Under the pieces are notes generated by a model. It was given only the letters and a program-made list of their open reading frames with translations, did not search any database and was not told the origin of the DNA. From DASSOY01 sp035776675 (GTDB lineage Bacteria; Bacillota; Bacilli; Bacillales; DASSOY01), in NCBI GenBank assembly GCA_035776675.1, contig DASTWO010000149.1, forward strand, positions 1 through 14,161: a stretch of DNA of 14,161 nt. The letters run 5' to 3'. Below are positions 1 to 8,027 of this stretch, in pieces (the stretch's first letter is position 1; each line of letters opens with the position of its first letter). The translations under genes were made by a program, and so were the position numbers.

Positions 1-50
1 GCAATCCATTCAGGAAACAAAATTACAAATCATTTCTTGGGGATTCTTCA

Positions 51-908
51 TTAACCTTCTCTTTTCGATGGTTTGACTGCCTTCCTTGTATTCTCCAATT
101 TTTCAATGCTTTGATCATGATTTCCGCTGGCAATGCCGATATACAAAATATCTACTACATTAAGCATAGAAATGCGTGAACTCATGGCCCCGCTTCGAAT
201 GCTTTTCTCCAAAGAACTTGCATATAGCGTAATATCTGCAAGTTGTGAGACCGGATTGTCGCCAAATTTAGTCAATGAAATAACAGCAGCTCCGTTCTCC
301 TTAGCTAATTTAAGCGATTGAATAATATCCTCCGTTTGGCCGGAATTCGAAATACCGAGAACTGCGTCATTCTCACAGAGGTTTGCACTAATGGTCGCCT
401 GCTCATCAAATCCGTAAGCTGCTTCACACCAGCGATCAATTCGGGTTAACTTTTGTTTGAAGTCTTCTGCAATAACGGCTGAAGCCCCAATGCCATAAAC
501 GGCAATTTTTCTAGCCTTCCTCATGCTATCAATGGCTTTTTCGGTTTCCACTTCAGACAACACTGATAACGTATCTTTAATTGACTGCATATTGTTATGC
601 GAAACCGAATGAATCAATGAGGACACTGAACCATCAATCGAAATTTCTTGATAAGAATCATCCGAATCACCATTGTTGTTCAAGTCATAGGCAATTCTTA
701 ATTTCAGTTCTTGAAACCCCTTACATTTCAAAGTGCGAGAAAACCTTACGATTGTCGCCTCACTGACCTCAGCATGCGCAGCAAGCTTTTGCACAGAATA
801 ATTTACGACTTTCTCCGGATTTCCAAGGATATAATCCGCTACCTTCTTTTCCGAAGGCTTAAGAGACGGCAACGCCTGCTGAATCCCAACCAATCCGCCT
901 TTCAGCAT
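51..908 (-). CDS. murR: MurR-like RpiR-family transcriptional regulator (HTH + SIS)
   Basis: 285-aa regulator of the RpiR family. Residues 1-77 form the N-terminal HTH_6 domain, with the helix-turn-helix around 36-60 (the stretch starting NYSVQKLAAHAEVSEATIVR). Residues about 125-260 form a SIS sugar-phosphate-binding domain with the GISNSGQTED loop at 185-194. The ATG start has a GAGGAG ribosome binding site about 5 nt upstream. Length and layout are normal for the family. It lies downstream of four exported murein hydrolase genes, and in B. subtilis and E. coli the equivalent regulator (MurR) senses MurNAc-6-phosphate. That ligand is inferred here from context; the protein sequence alone shows only a sugar-phosphate sensor. 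A terminator separates it from the upstream operon, and its own upstream region has a sigma-A promoter and two matching dyads, which suggests autoregulation. The 50 bases beyond its stop show no further gene start. Confidence 0.85.
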   Translation of the reverse strand: MLKGGLVGIQQALPSLKPSEKKVADYILGNPEKVVNYSVQKLAAHAEVSEATIVRFSRTLKCKGFQELKLRIAYDLNNNGDSDDSYQEISIDGSVSSLIHSVSHNNMQSIKDTLSVLSEVETEKAIDSMRKARKIAVYGIGASAVIAEDFKQKLTRIDRWCEAAYGFDEQATISANLCENDAVLGISNSGQTEDIIQSLKLAKENGAAVISLTKFGDNPVSQLADITLYASSLEKSIRSGAMSSRISMLNVVDILYIGIASGNHDQSIEKLENTRKAVKPSKREG

Positions 909-958
909 GTAGACTCCTCAATTCTTCAAAGTGATTGTCAAATTAAATTTTGTTACTA

Positions 959-990
959 ATTATATGACTATGATTGAAACATTATTTCAA
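959..990 (-). promoter_or_regulatory. murR proximal -10 with overlapping 17-bp operator dyad
   Basis: A perfect inverted repeat TTGAAA-N5-TTTCAA occupies 974-990. A perfect TATAAT lies at 959-964 reading leftward towards murR. The dyad therefore covers the position of the -35 element of this possible proximal promoter. No good -35 hexamer at 17 nt is visible (TTGAAA itself is 20 nt away), so the promoter may be weak or regulator-dependent. A dyad overlapping the promoter of an RpiR-family gene fits an autoregulatory operator. The function is inferred; the repeat and hexamer are seen directly. Confidence 0.5.
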
Positions 991-1047
991 AAAAGTGATA
1001 CCTTTGCATGAATTGACAGAAGTTTTTCAACCATTTGATTGATTATT

Positions 1048-1076
1048 AGATTACTAAACTTTATTACATAAGTCAA
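1048..1076 (-). promoter_or_regulatory. Sigma-A promoter for murR
   Basis: Reading leftward, TTGACT (1076-1071) and TAATCT (1053-1048) are separated by exactly 17 nt. This is a good vegetative promoter, placed after the upstream operon's terminator and about 140 nt ahead of the murR start. It would let murR be transcribed independently of the hydrolase operon. Confidence 0.6.
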
Positions 1077-1084
1077 TCACCTAT

Positions 1085-1101
1085 TTGAAATTTTATTTCC
1101 A
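1085..1101 (-). promoter_or_regulatory. Second operator-like dyad upstream of murR
   Basis: TTGAAA-N5-TTTCCA at 1085-1101 repeats the dyad at 974-990 with identical arm length and spacer and one mismatch. It sits just upstream of the -35 element at 1071-1076. The two dyad centres are 111 bp apart, close to a whole number of helical turns, which would allow one regulator to bind both on the same face. The assignment to MurR is inference. Confidence 0.4.
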
Positions 1102-1136
1102 AAATTCTTGATACCGGGAAAACCCAATTATAAAAG

Positions 1137-1169
1137 AAAAAAACGCATTCAAAAGAATTTTTGAATGCG
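1137..1169 (-). terminator. Intrinsic terminator of the nagZ-amiE-namZ-GH84 operon
   Basis: An 11-bp perfect stem (1144-1154 paired with 1159-1169, loop of 4) is followed on the minus strand by a run of seven T (1143-1137). It starts 45 bp past the stop of the GH84 gene and ahead of the murR promoter, so it closes the four-gene operon. Confidence 0.9.
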
Positions 1170-1213
1170 CCTTGAAAGAATCAAGCTATCTTTTTACTGA
1201 ACAGTCCCGGTTT

Positions 1214-4200
1214 TTATGACGAAGAGTCAGCTTGGAAAACCTGAAAGCCCCATAAAGAATAACCGTAGCTTGTGGCTCGGTCTGTACCGAGCATTCTTAC
1301 ATAGCGAGCGTTGACCTCATCAAATTGGATTTGATCGATTCCGCCATCCCCTGTTGTCGTTGCATAAACAGTCGACCAATTTTCTTTATCGGAAGACACC
1401 TGTATTTGGTAGCCTTTCCCGTAAGCGGCTTCCCAGTCAAGCTGAACGGCGTTAATCGTATATTCCTCCCCCAAATCAATGTAGATCCATTCATTATCGG
1501 TACGGCCAGAAGACCATCTGGTGGCAGGATCCATGTCAATAGCGTTATCTGGGGTTAACCAGTCGGTTTCCGAAGAAGAGGCGACCGCTAGCTGAGGTAC
1601 GATTACATTCGGGTTTTGATGTTGCCATTTCGGAATAGCCTCATAAATTACTGGCGGCACCGATCCGCCTGTCCACATAAGGCGAATGCTTTTCGTTTCT
1701 GATCCAATATCGATCTTTGAAAAGCCACCGGACAGCGTTCCGACTTCTATCCACTCGCCATTGTCGTTCAGGATTTGTACACTGGCTTCGGCTGTGGAAT
1801 CATTGTCTTGGAGAATGACAACTTGATCCAACTTTCCAGCTTTTGAATAGGTAAAGGTTAAAGCTTCGCCCTTCTTCGGCTCCCTTTCGGCATGGTAAGT
1901 TGTCATGATATTTCCGTCCGCAGCAGCGGCAAAACTAGATTGATCATCTGCTGAAGGAGCTCCATTTACCTCAACGCTTCCCTTATCACTGACAACTTGA
2001 AACTCACGAACCTGTACCCAACTGCTTTGATTAGCCGTAGCTTTATAGCGGATGTAACGGGCTTTGATTCCCTCTGTATCAAGGCGAATTTCTCGTTGCC
2101 TATCCCCTTGCATAATCGTCCGCCAAATCTTCCCGGTTCTTGAATACTGAAGAACCCCATGATGAATATAATCATCCGGCCTCGGCACTGAACCAGCAGT
2201 CGAACCCATCAACAATTCGATGCTTTGAATGGTATATACATCACCCAGATCAACGCTGACCGCATCACCAGGATTGGGTGATTCATCACTCCAGTAGAGT
2301 GTGGACGGATTTCCATCCGTCATGTTGGAAATCGAGTAGCTCTCATAGGTCCCCATAGATGTCTCGGCATGCTGTGCCACTATTCCCAACCAATCGTTAT
2401 TTTCATGAACAGCTTTTTGTAGAAATGGCTTAATGACGCCTACCGCAATCCTTTTTGGAATTTCCTGAGTCGCCTTAAGAACTTGTTCTAGTATCTGTCT
2501 TTGCTTCCAGACTGCTTCCCCATCACCATCACTTTGCGCCATTAACATTTTGACTGCCGCGACTCCAGCTTTGCCGTATAACTCCAGTTTATCGAGATAA
2601 GGTGCAACTTCCTCCAGAAAGTTTTCTTTATCAAGGCTTTTACGAAGTTGACCCGGTGCATTCCGAACATTTGCAAACTCAGTGATCAACTTTTCACCTG
2701 CCAGTTCGGCATTACCCGTCTCATAAGCCTTCCAAAAATCTTCGATAAGCGGTGTTAAAGTCAACGACTCTTTCTCTTGAAGCGGCGAAGAAAATGAATT
2801 TTCCGCGAACGTCTTTAGAGCTTCATAACTGTCGCCGGCAAAAGCTTTCAAACTACGCTTCCATGATTCAATAGGTTCATAATCATCCGAATTCCACATG
2901 TAATCTGCAACGGTATACAACGAGATTTTGGAAGCTTCCGCCTCATTCATCGGATTGGCTGTAATTCCTAATACGCCATGTTCAGTCAAGTTGGGATCGC
3001 GATTCACTAACGGACCGAGAAACAGGCGATTTCGAGCATAATCATTAACCGGATAGTTATCCCAAATCAGCAAATCATGCTCATAGATGTCAGAGGCTTG
3101 TTCTGCTTGCGACTCAGTGATTTCATGGGAGACAACCGCCGGTCCCGTCCAATCTACAATCACCTTCGGACTGACCAATTCCGCAAACAGGCTGATATAA
3201 TCAGAATCACTGGTTCCCGCATAATCAGTCGGCACAGTAACAAGCCGATCCGTGTCTTCATGTGTTTCGATAAAAGCATCCTGGAAACGATTCAACAAAT
3301 AGGCTTGTGCTGCAGCAGCGGGGCTTGATTCATCCCCAAACCGTTCTTTATCCTGGCCGCAACGCAAATTCTGTGAAATATCATCAAGGAAAATCGCAAA
3401 CGACCGGATGCCGATATCGTACATCTTTTGCATTTTATCCATGAGCAATTGAAAATCTTCGTCGCCGGAATAACAAATGCTTTTCCCCGGCGAAAGCCCG
3501 AAAACGAAATCAACATGGTTTTGCTGTGACTTCGCCACCAACTCCCGAATTTGCTTCAACCGTTTTTCCGGATAAGGCTCGCGCCACTTATCACGGTGAT
3601 ACGGATCGTCTTTCGGCGCATACACATAGGAGTTCATCTTGTTTTCCCCATAGAATTCAATCTGGCTCATCCTGTCCTGGTGAGACCACGGTGGCCCGTA
3701 GAAGCCTTCTATCGTTCCTCGGATTGCCATTTGCGGCCAATCCCGTATTTCCACAGACGGAATCCAATCACGCCCCGGATGGAGAAGAATGATTTGTTCA
3801 AAAGTTTGTGCCGCATAAAAGGTCCCTGAGGCATCTTTTCCAGCCAGAACAATCATTTTGTGGCCGTTCCCATGTCCTGAAGCCAGCACGTAACCTTCAT
3901 CGCGCAAATCCCTCGGTCCTTCGATTCCAAGAGATTGAAGAGCATCCATTGAGGCAGGATTTTCAGACGGCCCGCCTATCCAAATGGTCACTGGCGTTTC
4001 CGGTTTGCCCTCATTCGCCTTCCGAGTGACAATTCGATTGACGTCAGCAGCATGCAAAGCATTCTTAACTTCTCGAATGGCATCAGAATCGGTTTTTTGT
4101 CCAACGACCAATCCAACCACTGGCGTCAAGGGGAATCCTTCACCTGTAACCTTCAATTGTTGCGGGGTTGGAGAAATGGCCAGTTTAGCGTCCTGTCGAT

Positions 4201-4306
4201 CTTCAGCTTGGGCGGCATGACCCATTGAAGCAAGAGAAGCGGACATTAACAGTACGAAACCTAGGAACAACCGTATCATTTTCTCACGGTGATGTTTTCG
4301 ACTCAT
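1214..4306 (-). CDS. Secreted GH84 beta-N-acetylglucosaminidase with CBM32-like domains
   Basis: 1030-aa exported enzyme. A signal peptide spans about 1-34 (basic start, hydrophobic 11-27, then GHAAQA). Residues 40-175 match the GH20b-like alpha/beta domain that precedes GH84 barrels. The GH84 catalytic domain runs about 195-470: RGTIEGFYGPPWS (197-209), Lys232, the catalytic pair Asp308-Asp309 in FLDD, Tyr362, the WDNYPVND stretch with Asn417 and Asp422, and Asn451. These fit the active-site set known from clostridial NagJ, so it looks active. A helical region (480-640) and three discoidin/F5-8C-like domains follow (about 645-772, 785-890, 905-1025), the last the clearest. GH84 enzymes remove beta-linked terminal GlcNAc. 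The chosen ATG at 4306 has AGGAGAGGAG just upstream; an in-frame start at 4339 lacks a good site and would spoil the signal peptide. It is last in the operon, 77 nt after namZ. Its natural substrate (wall glycan, chitin or a host-type glycan) is not shown by the sequence. Confidence 0.88.
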   Translation of the reverse strand: MSRKHHREKMIRLFLGFVLLMSASLASMGHAAQAEDRQDAKLAISPTPQQLKVTGEGFPLTPVVGLVVGQKTDSDAIREVKNALHAADVNRIVTRKANEGKPETPVTIWIGGPSENPASMDALQSLGIEGPRDLRDEGYVLASGHGNGHKMIVLAGKDASGTFYAAQTFEQIILLHPGRDWIPSVEIRDWPQMAIRGTIEGFYGPPWSHQDRMSQIEFYGENKMNSYVYAPKDDPYHRDKWREPYPEKRLKQIRELVAKSQQNHVDFVFGLSPGKSICYSGDEDFQLLMDKMQKMYDIGIRSFAIFLDDISQNLRCGQDKERFGDESSPAAAAQAYLLNRFQDAFIETHEDTDRLVTVPTDYAGTSDSDYISLFAELVSPKVIVDWTGPAVVSHEITESQAEQASDIYEHDLLIWDNYPVNDYARNRLFLGPLVNRDPNLTEHGVLGITANPMNEAEASKISLYTVADYMWNSDDYEPIESWKRSLKAFAGDSYEALKTFAENSFSSPLQEKESLTLTPLIEDFWKAYETGNAELAGEKLITEFANVRNAPGQLRKSLDKENFLEEVAPYLDKLELYGKAGVAAVKMLMAQSDGDGEAVWKQRQILEQVLKATQEIPKRIAVGVIKPFLQKAVHENNDWLGIVAQHAETSMGTYESYSISNMTDGNPSTLYWSDESPNPGDAVSVDLGDVYTIQSIELLMGSTAGSVPRPDDYIHHGVLQYSRTGKIWRTIMQGDRQREIRLDTEGIKARYIRYKATANQSSWVQVREFQVVSDKGSVEVNGAPSADDQSSFAAAADGNIMTTYHAEREPKKGEALTFTYSKAGKLDQVVILQDNDSTAEASVQILNDNGEWIEVGTLSGGFSKIDIGSETKSIRLMWTGGSVPPVIYEAIPKWQHQNPNVIVPQLAVASSSETDWLTPDNAIDMDPATRWSSGRTDNEWIYIDLGEEYTINAVQLDWEAAYGKGYQIQVSSDKENWSTVYATTTGDGGIDQIQFDEVNARYVRMLGTDRATSYGYSLWGFQVFQADSSS

Positions 4307-4328
4307 TCGTTCTCCTCTCCTTATTAAG

Positions 4329-4350
4329 AGGGAAGGCAAATACCTTCCCT
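4329..4350 (-). other. Intercistronic stem-loop between namZ and the GH84 gene
   Basis: A perfect 8-bp inverted repeat (4329-4336 and 4343-4350, 6-nt loop) lies between the namZ stop and the GH84 ribosome binding site. No T-run follows it on the minus strand, so it is not a standard terminator. It may stabilise or process the message or lower expression of the distal gene. Confidence 0.5.
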
Positions 4351-4383
4351 GAAATTTGTCAATGGTAGAGACCCGGAATCTAA

Positions 4384-6231
4384 CTATTCTCCCTGCATCA
4401 CATCAACAACAATACGGTGGGAAAAAGCTGGTGTCTCATATGTGATTTCCGATTGCTTCAAGTGCAATTTGGCGACAAACTCATGATCTTGAACCGAATA
4501 TGCGATTTGCGAAACAACCGGGCTGTTCGACAGCTTCATCGCGCCACCTTCGGGATTTAATTCCCCGCTAATTTTCGCAAAAGGCACGCGTACTGTCAGA
4601 ACATCCCCTGATTTATTAATCTCGTATTCAAGCGTTTTATTTAGATCAAAGACGATTCTTGTATAATCACTATGGACACCATAGCGGATATTGTTCACGT
4701 AATTTGGGGATACAGTCACGGTTCTTTCCGCTGCAAAGCCATTATAGGAAGCTATCAGATTCCCTTCTCCAGCGCTTGTAGCCGTGAACACCCCGTCTTC
4801 TACTTCTCCAATACCGCCCGTTACCTCCCATTCGACATCCTGGGCATTGATCTGCAAATCATTCCCCTCCGCATCAACACCACTGACAGTCAATTCAACG
4901 GATTGCCCTGGCGCAACTTTGATCTGATAGGGCTGGATACCAAGTACACCTTCATTTTTATAAGGTTGAGCCTTTGCCGGAAATGGGTTATAGAGCAAAT
5001 ATTGGTTTCGTACGTTTTGAACCCACTGTTGAAGATCGTCCTGCCATCTGTTCTGGATTGCGTCAACCGAATCACCGTTATTAATAGCTTCTCGGACCCA
5101 GCTGTTCCCCATTAGTAGATCAAAGTGACCCGAACGGAAAGAAAACTCATCCGGGTACATATCATGAATGGTTTTCACAACAGCTAGTCCCGTAAGAACC
5201 GAATTGAATGAGCTGCGATCCATCACATGGACCTGAACACCGTGTACAAGGTTACCCGCATGCTTGGAAAAGCTCGGTGTAAAATGAGCCGCTCGAAATT
5301 GTACACCGGGCAGATTAAGAGAATTCAATGCGTCGGTCAGATCCTCGGCATCAATCCACGGAGCTCCAATCAACTCGAACGGACGAGTCGTTCCTCTGCC
5401 CTCTGAAACATTTGTGCCTTCAATCAAGGCCATCCCCGGATACACAAGGGCTGTTTTCGCAGTAGGCATGTTTGGCGAAGGCATTACAAATTGCAGCGGC
5501 GTTTCATCATAATACATCGTCCGTTTCCAACCTTGCATTTTTACTACGGTTAAGTCAGCACCGATACTGAATTCATGGTTGAACAATATCGCTAATTCAC
5601 CCATTGTCATGCCGGTTCTCATTGGCATCGGAAATTTCCCGATAAAAGAAGAATACTCAGGGTCGAGCACCGGCCCTTCAACTTTTACACCGCTAATCGG
5701 ATTCGGGCGATCCAACACGATAAATGGAATATCATTTTCTGCTGCCGCCTGCATAGCGTTCGCCATGGTTGAAATATACGTGTAGAACCGCGTGCCGACA
5801 CCTTGAATATCAAAAAGTAAAACATCCACATTTTCCAGCATTTCCGAAGTGGGTTTTCTCGTCGGGCCATACAAGCTGTATACAGGCAGTCCGGTTTCCT
5901 CATCAATATAGAATGGTACATAATCGCCAGCTTGATGTCCTCCACGAACACCATGCTCCGGACCATACAGAGCAACAAGATTGACATCCGGATGGTTGTA
6001 CAAAAGATCTACGTCGCTGACCATATCCTGATTGACTCCGGTTGGATTCGTGATCAGCCCGACATTTTTCCCTTTGACCAACTCGATTCGATCATTCAAT
6101 AGAACTTCAATGCCAAGCTGGAATTTTTCATGAGATTTCCCATTTTTGCCGTCTCCCTGGCTTGCCATTGCGGCAGGCAAAGCTGACAGCATTAGAATAA
6201 CAACCAACACTGCAATCCAAATCTTCCTCAT
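4384..6231 (-). CDS. namZ: Exo-beta-N-acetylmuramidase NamZ (DUF1343/GH171) with BIG2-AMIN tail
   Basis: 615-aa exported protein. A signal peptide spans 1-23 (cleavage near AMA-SQ). The DUF1343/NamZ domain spans about 37-425 and shows the family motifs: GLITNPTG (58-65), LYGPEHGVRG (88-97, with Glu92 the likely key acid), LLFDIQGVGTRFYTY (138-152), DRPNPI (174-179) and EGTNVSEGRGTTRPFE (271-286). B. subtilis NamZ (YbbC) releases MurNAc from non-reducing ends of wall fragments, and the same is expected here. The protein is about 200 aa longer than B. subtilis NamZ: residues about 430-510 resemble a bacterial Ig-like BIG2 domain, and about 513-613 resemble an AMIN domain (RIVFDL at 525-530), a wall-binding module in other proteins. 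The ATG at 6231 is preferred because GGAGG lies 7 nt upstream; the ATG at 6234 is also possible. The frame stays open back to a TTG at 6249, but that start would put the ribosome binding site inside the gene. Only 18 nt separate it from the amidase gene. Confidence 0.88.
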   Translation of the reverse strand: MRKIWIAVLVVILMLSALPAAMASQGDGKNGKSHEKFQLGIEVLLNDRIELVKGKNVGLITNPTGVNQDMVSDVDLLYNHPDVNLVALYGPEHGVRGGHQAGDYVPFYIDEETGLPVYSLYGPTRKPTSEMLENVDVLLFDIQGVGTRFYTYISTMANAMQAAAENDIPFIVLDRPNPISGVKVEGPVLDPEYSSFIGKFPMPMRTGMTMGELAILFNHEFSIGADLTVVKMQGWKRTMYYDETPLQFVMPSPNMPTAKTALVYPGMALIEGTNVSEGRGTTRPFELIGAPWIDAEDLTDALNSLNLPGVQFRAAHFTPSFSKHAGNLVHGVQVHVMDRSSFNSVLTGLAVVKTIHDMYPDEFSFRSGHFDLLMGNSWVREAINNGDSVDAIQNRWQDDLQQWVQNVRNQYLLYNPFPAKAQPYKNEGVLGIQPYQIKVAPGQSVELTVSGVDAEGNDLQINAQDVEWEVTGGIGEVEDGVFTATSAGEGNLIASYNGFAAERTVTVSPNYVNNIRYGVHSDYTRIVFDLNKTLEYEINKSGDVLTVRVPFAKISGELNPEGGAMKLSNSPVVSQIAYSVQDHEFVAKLHLKQSEITYETPAFSHRIVVDVMQGE

Positions 6232-6249
6232 CATTCTCCCTCCATTCAA

Positions 6250-7974
6250 TTAATAATCTCGTTTTTGCCAGCCGTCATTTGCAAATTCAAGGGTTCTTTC
6301 ATGGCTATCGGCTTGTGAGATGACAACATCGTGAATGTACCAACCTCTACCGTTGATGATGGAATCCGTGTCATAACGGAACCGGACGTATTGTGTGCCT
6401 GCCGGCAGGGTTAATGTTTCATTCATCCAATTCCCGCTCGATCCCGTAAAGTTAGCAATCTTTTCCCAATGGGCACCGTCTTGTGATACTTCAACGTAAC
6501 CCAAATCATAGCCGTTTTCTGTACGGAACCAGGTGTCAAAAGAGAGTTCTGCTTCATCTACCAAGTCAACCTTTGCCGTTAACATTCGGTTCACGTGGCT
6601 GCCGTAACCGGAAAACCATGCTTTTTCTTTACCCTCTCCGGGAATTGCGACAGGAATTGCATCTGCCGTCCATCTCGCCACTTTGCGACGAATCGGGTTG
6701 GTCGACGGAGCTTCACGTGTCGGATGCACATTGTTTGTCAACAATATCGCAATGGCCTGATTACCGGGACTGATCACCATTGAGGTTCCAGTGAATCCGG
6801 TATGCCCCATTGTTGATGGACCAGCCAAAGCATCCATGTACCAACCTTGGCCCAATTCCCAGCCCAATCCATGAGCATCGCCGGGAAAGTCCGGCAGCTG
6901 ATTGGTTTCAATCATGGCCACAGTCTGAGGCTCAAGGATTCTGGCCCCTTTATACTTCCCGTCGTTCAAAATCATCTGTGCAAATATCGCCAGATCATGT
7001 GCCGTTGAGAATAAACCGGCATGGCCCGAAACACCATTCATTAACCATGCGTTTTCATCATGAACTTCTCCCCAGACAAGACCTCTTCCAGTCCAGGGCT
7101 GGTATTCAGTGGCTGCGATTCGATCCTTCAACCTTTCCGGCGGATTGAACATCGTATCGTCCATATTGAGAGGACCGGTAATGTTTTCTTCAATGTATTG
7201 GTCAAGCCGTTTTCCTGAAATTCGTTCAACCAGAGCCCCAAGCGTAATAAAATTTAAATCGCTGTAGACATAATGGGTACCCGGTTCGTATCGGAGTGGA
7301 TAAGAAAATACGATTTGATACGCTTCTTCGCGATTATCGGCCATCTGATACAGCGGAACCCATGGCCTGAATCCGGAAGTATGGGTCAACAATTGAAGCA
7401 CAGTGACCGCGGACTTGCCGTTTTGCGCGAATTCAGGAATGTATCGAGCCACCGGATCATCAAGATCCAGCTTTCCCTCTTCGTACAATTGCATGATGGC
7501 CGTCGCAGTGAACACCTTGGTCAAAGACGCGAGGTCAAATATCGTGTCTTCTTGCATTTTGATCGGTTGATCTACTTTCGTATAGTTGGTATCAGCATAG
7601 AGGTACGCGTATCCGTAAGCGTCATGTTTGACGACCCTCCCACGTCGAGCCACCAATACGACAGCACCCGGCATGATTTTATTGGCGATCCCCTGTTGAA
7701 CGGCATCATCAATTTTGTTCAGTGACTTCTGGACCATTCCCGCGCTCCTCGCTGATCCGGCATTCAAAACAGGGGAAGACGGCCCAGGACTGCCCCATGA
7801 AAACCGGGGATTCGGCGGACGCTGACTGTTATGCACCATAGACTTGCTGATATGTTGCTCAATCGTTGGCTGATTGGGACCCTTTTGAGCCGCAATACCG
7901 TTACCCGAACCCATGAAAACAAGCGTGCCACATAAAATAAAACTGCACATCACAGCAAATAATCTTTTCCCCAC
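6250..7974 (-). CDS. amiE: Secreted beta-lactamase-fold serine hydrolase, AmiE-type muramyl-L-alanine amidase
   Basis: 574-aa exported serine hydrolase of the class C beta-lactamase/EstB fold. A signal peptide spans about 1-29. The catalytic domain (about 85-440) shows the SxxK motif SLTK at 150-153, the YxN-equivalent YSD at 237-239, and HTG at 391-393 in place of KTG. B. subtilis AmiE, with this fold and setting, cleaves the peptide from MurNAc; gene order next to nagZ and namZ supports the same role. By sequence alone an esterase or D-Ala peptidase-like activity cannot be excluded. Residues about 455-555 form an extra beta-rich domain (ELSFDTWF near 476-483, YVEVSQDGAHWEKI near 493-506, YVRFRYDTD near 529-537) like the jelly-roll modules of M6/immune-inhibitor-A proteins; B. 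subtilis AmiE lacks this. The start is GTG, with GGAGG 8 nt upstream (7983-7987). A 21-nt gap holding only the next ribosome binding site links it to namZ. Confidence 0.82.
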   Translation of the reverse strand: MGKRLFAVMCSFILCGTLVFMGSGNGIAAQKGPNQPTIEQHISKSMVHNSQRPPNPRFSWGSPGPSSPVLNAGSARSAGMVQKSLNKIDDAVQQGIANKIMPGAVVLVARRGRVVKHDAYGYAYLYADTNYTKVDQPIKMQEDTIFDLASLTKVFTATAIMQLYEEGKLDLDDPVARYIPEFAQNGKSAVTVLQLLTHTSGFRPWVPLYQMADNREEAYQIVFSYPLRYEPGTHYVYSDLNFITLGALVERISGKRLDQYIEENITGPLNMDDTMFNPPERLKDRIAATEYQPWTGRGLVWGEVHDENAWLMNGVSGHAGLFSTAHDLAIFAQMILNDGKYKGARILEPQTVAMIETNQLPDFPGDAHGLGWELGQGWYMDALAGPSTMGHTGFTGTSMVISPGNQAIAILLTNNVHPTREAPSTNPIRRKVARWTADAIPVAIPGEGKEKAWFSGYGSHVNRMLTAKVDLVDEAELSFDTWFRTENGYDLGYVEVSQDGAHWEKIANFTGSSGNWMNETLTLPAGTQYVRFRYDTDSIINGRGWYIHDVVISQADSHERTLEFANDGWQKRDY

Positions 7975-7995
7975 GGAGAGTTCCTCCTTTGTAAA

Positions 7996-8021
7996 GAGCC
8001 CCCTTCTAATAAAGGGAGCTC
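7996..8021 (-). other. Intercistronic stem-loop between nagZ and amiE
   Basis: A 10-bp stem with one G-U pair (7996-8005 against 8012-8021, 6-nt loop) starts 6 nt after the nagZ stop and ends just ahead of the amiE ribosome binding site. The minus-strand tail is only three T, so it is at best a leaky attenuator. An mRNA-stability or processing role is equally possible. Confidence 0.5.
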
Positions 8022-8027
8022 ACAAGG

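Noticed and set aside
4672..5115. 147-codon plus-strand open frame
   Set aside because: Lies wholly antisense to namZ, has no ribosome binding site and no recognisable domain; it is a shadow of the coding strand.
7273..7725. 150-codon plus-strand open frame
   Set aside because: Antisense to the amidase gene, no ribosome binding site and an unlikely composition; shadow frame.
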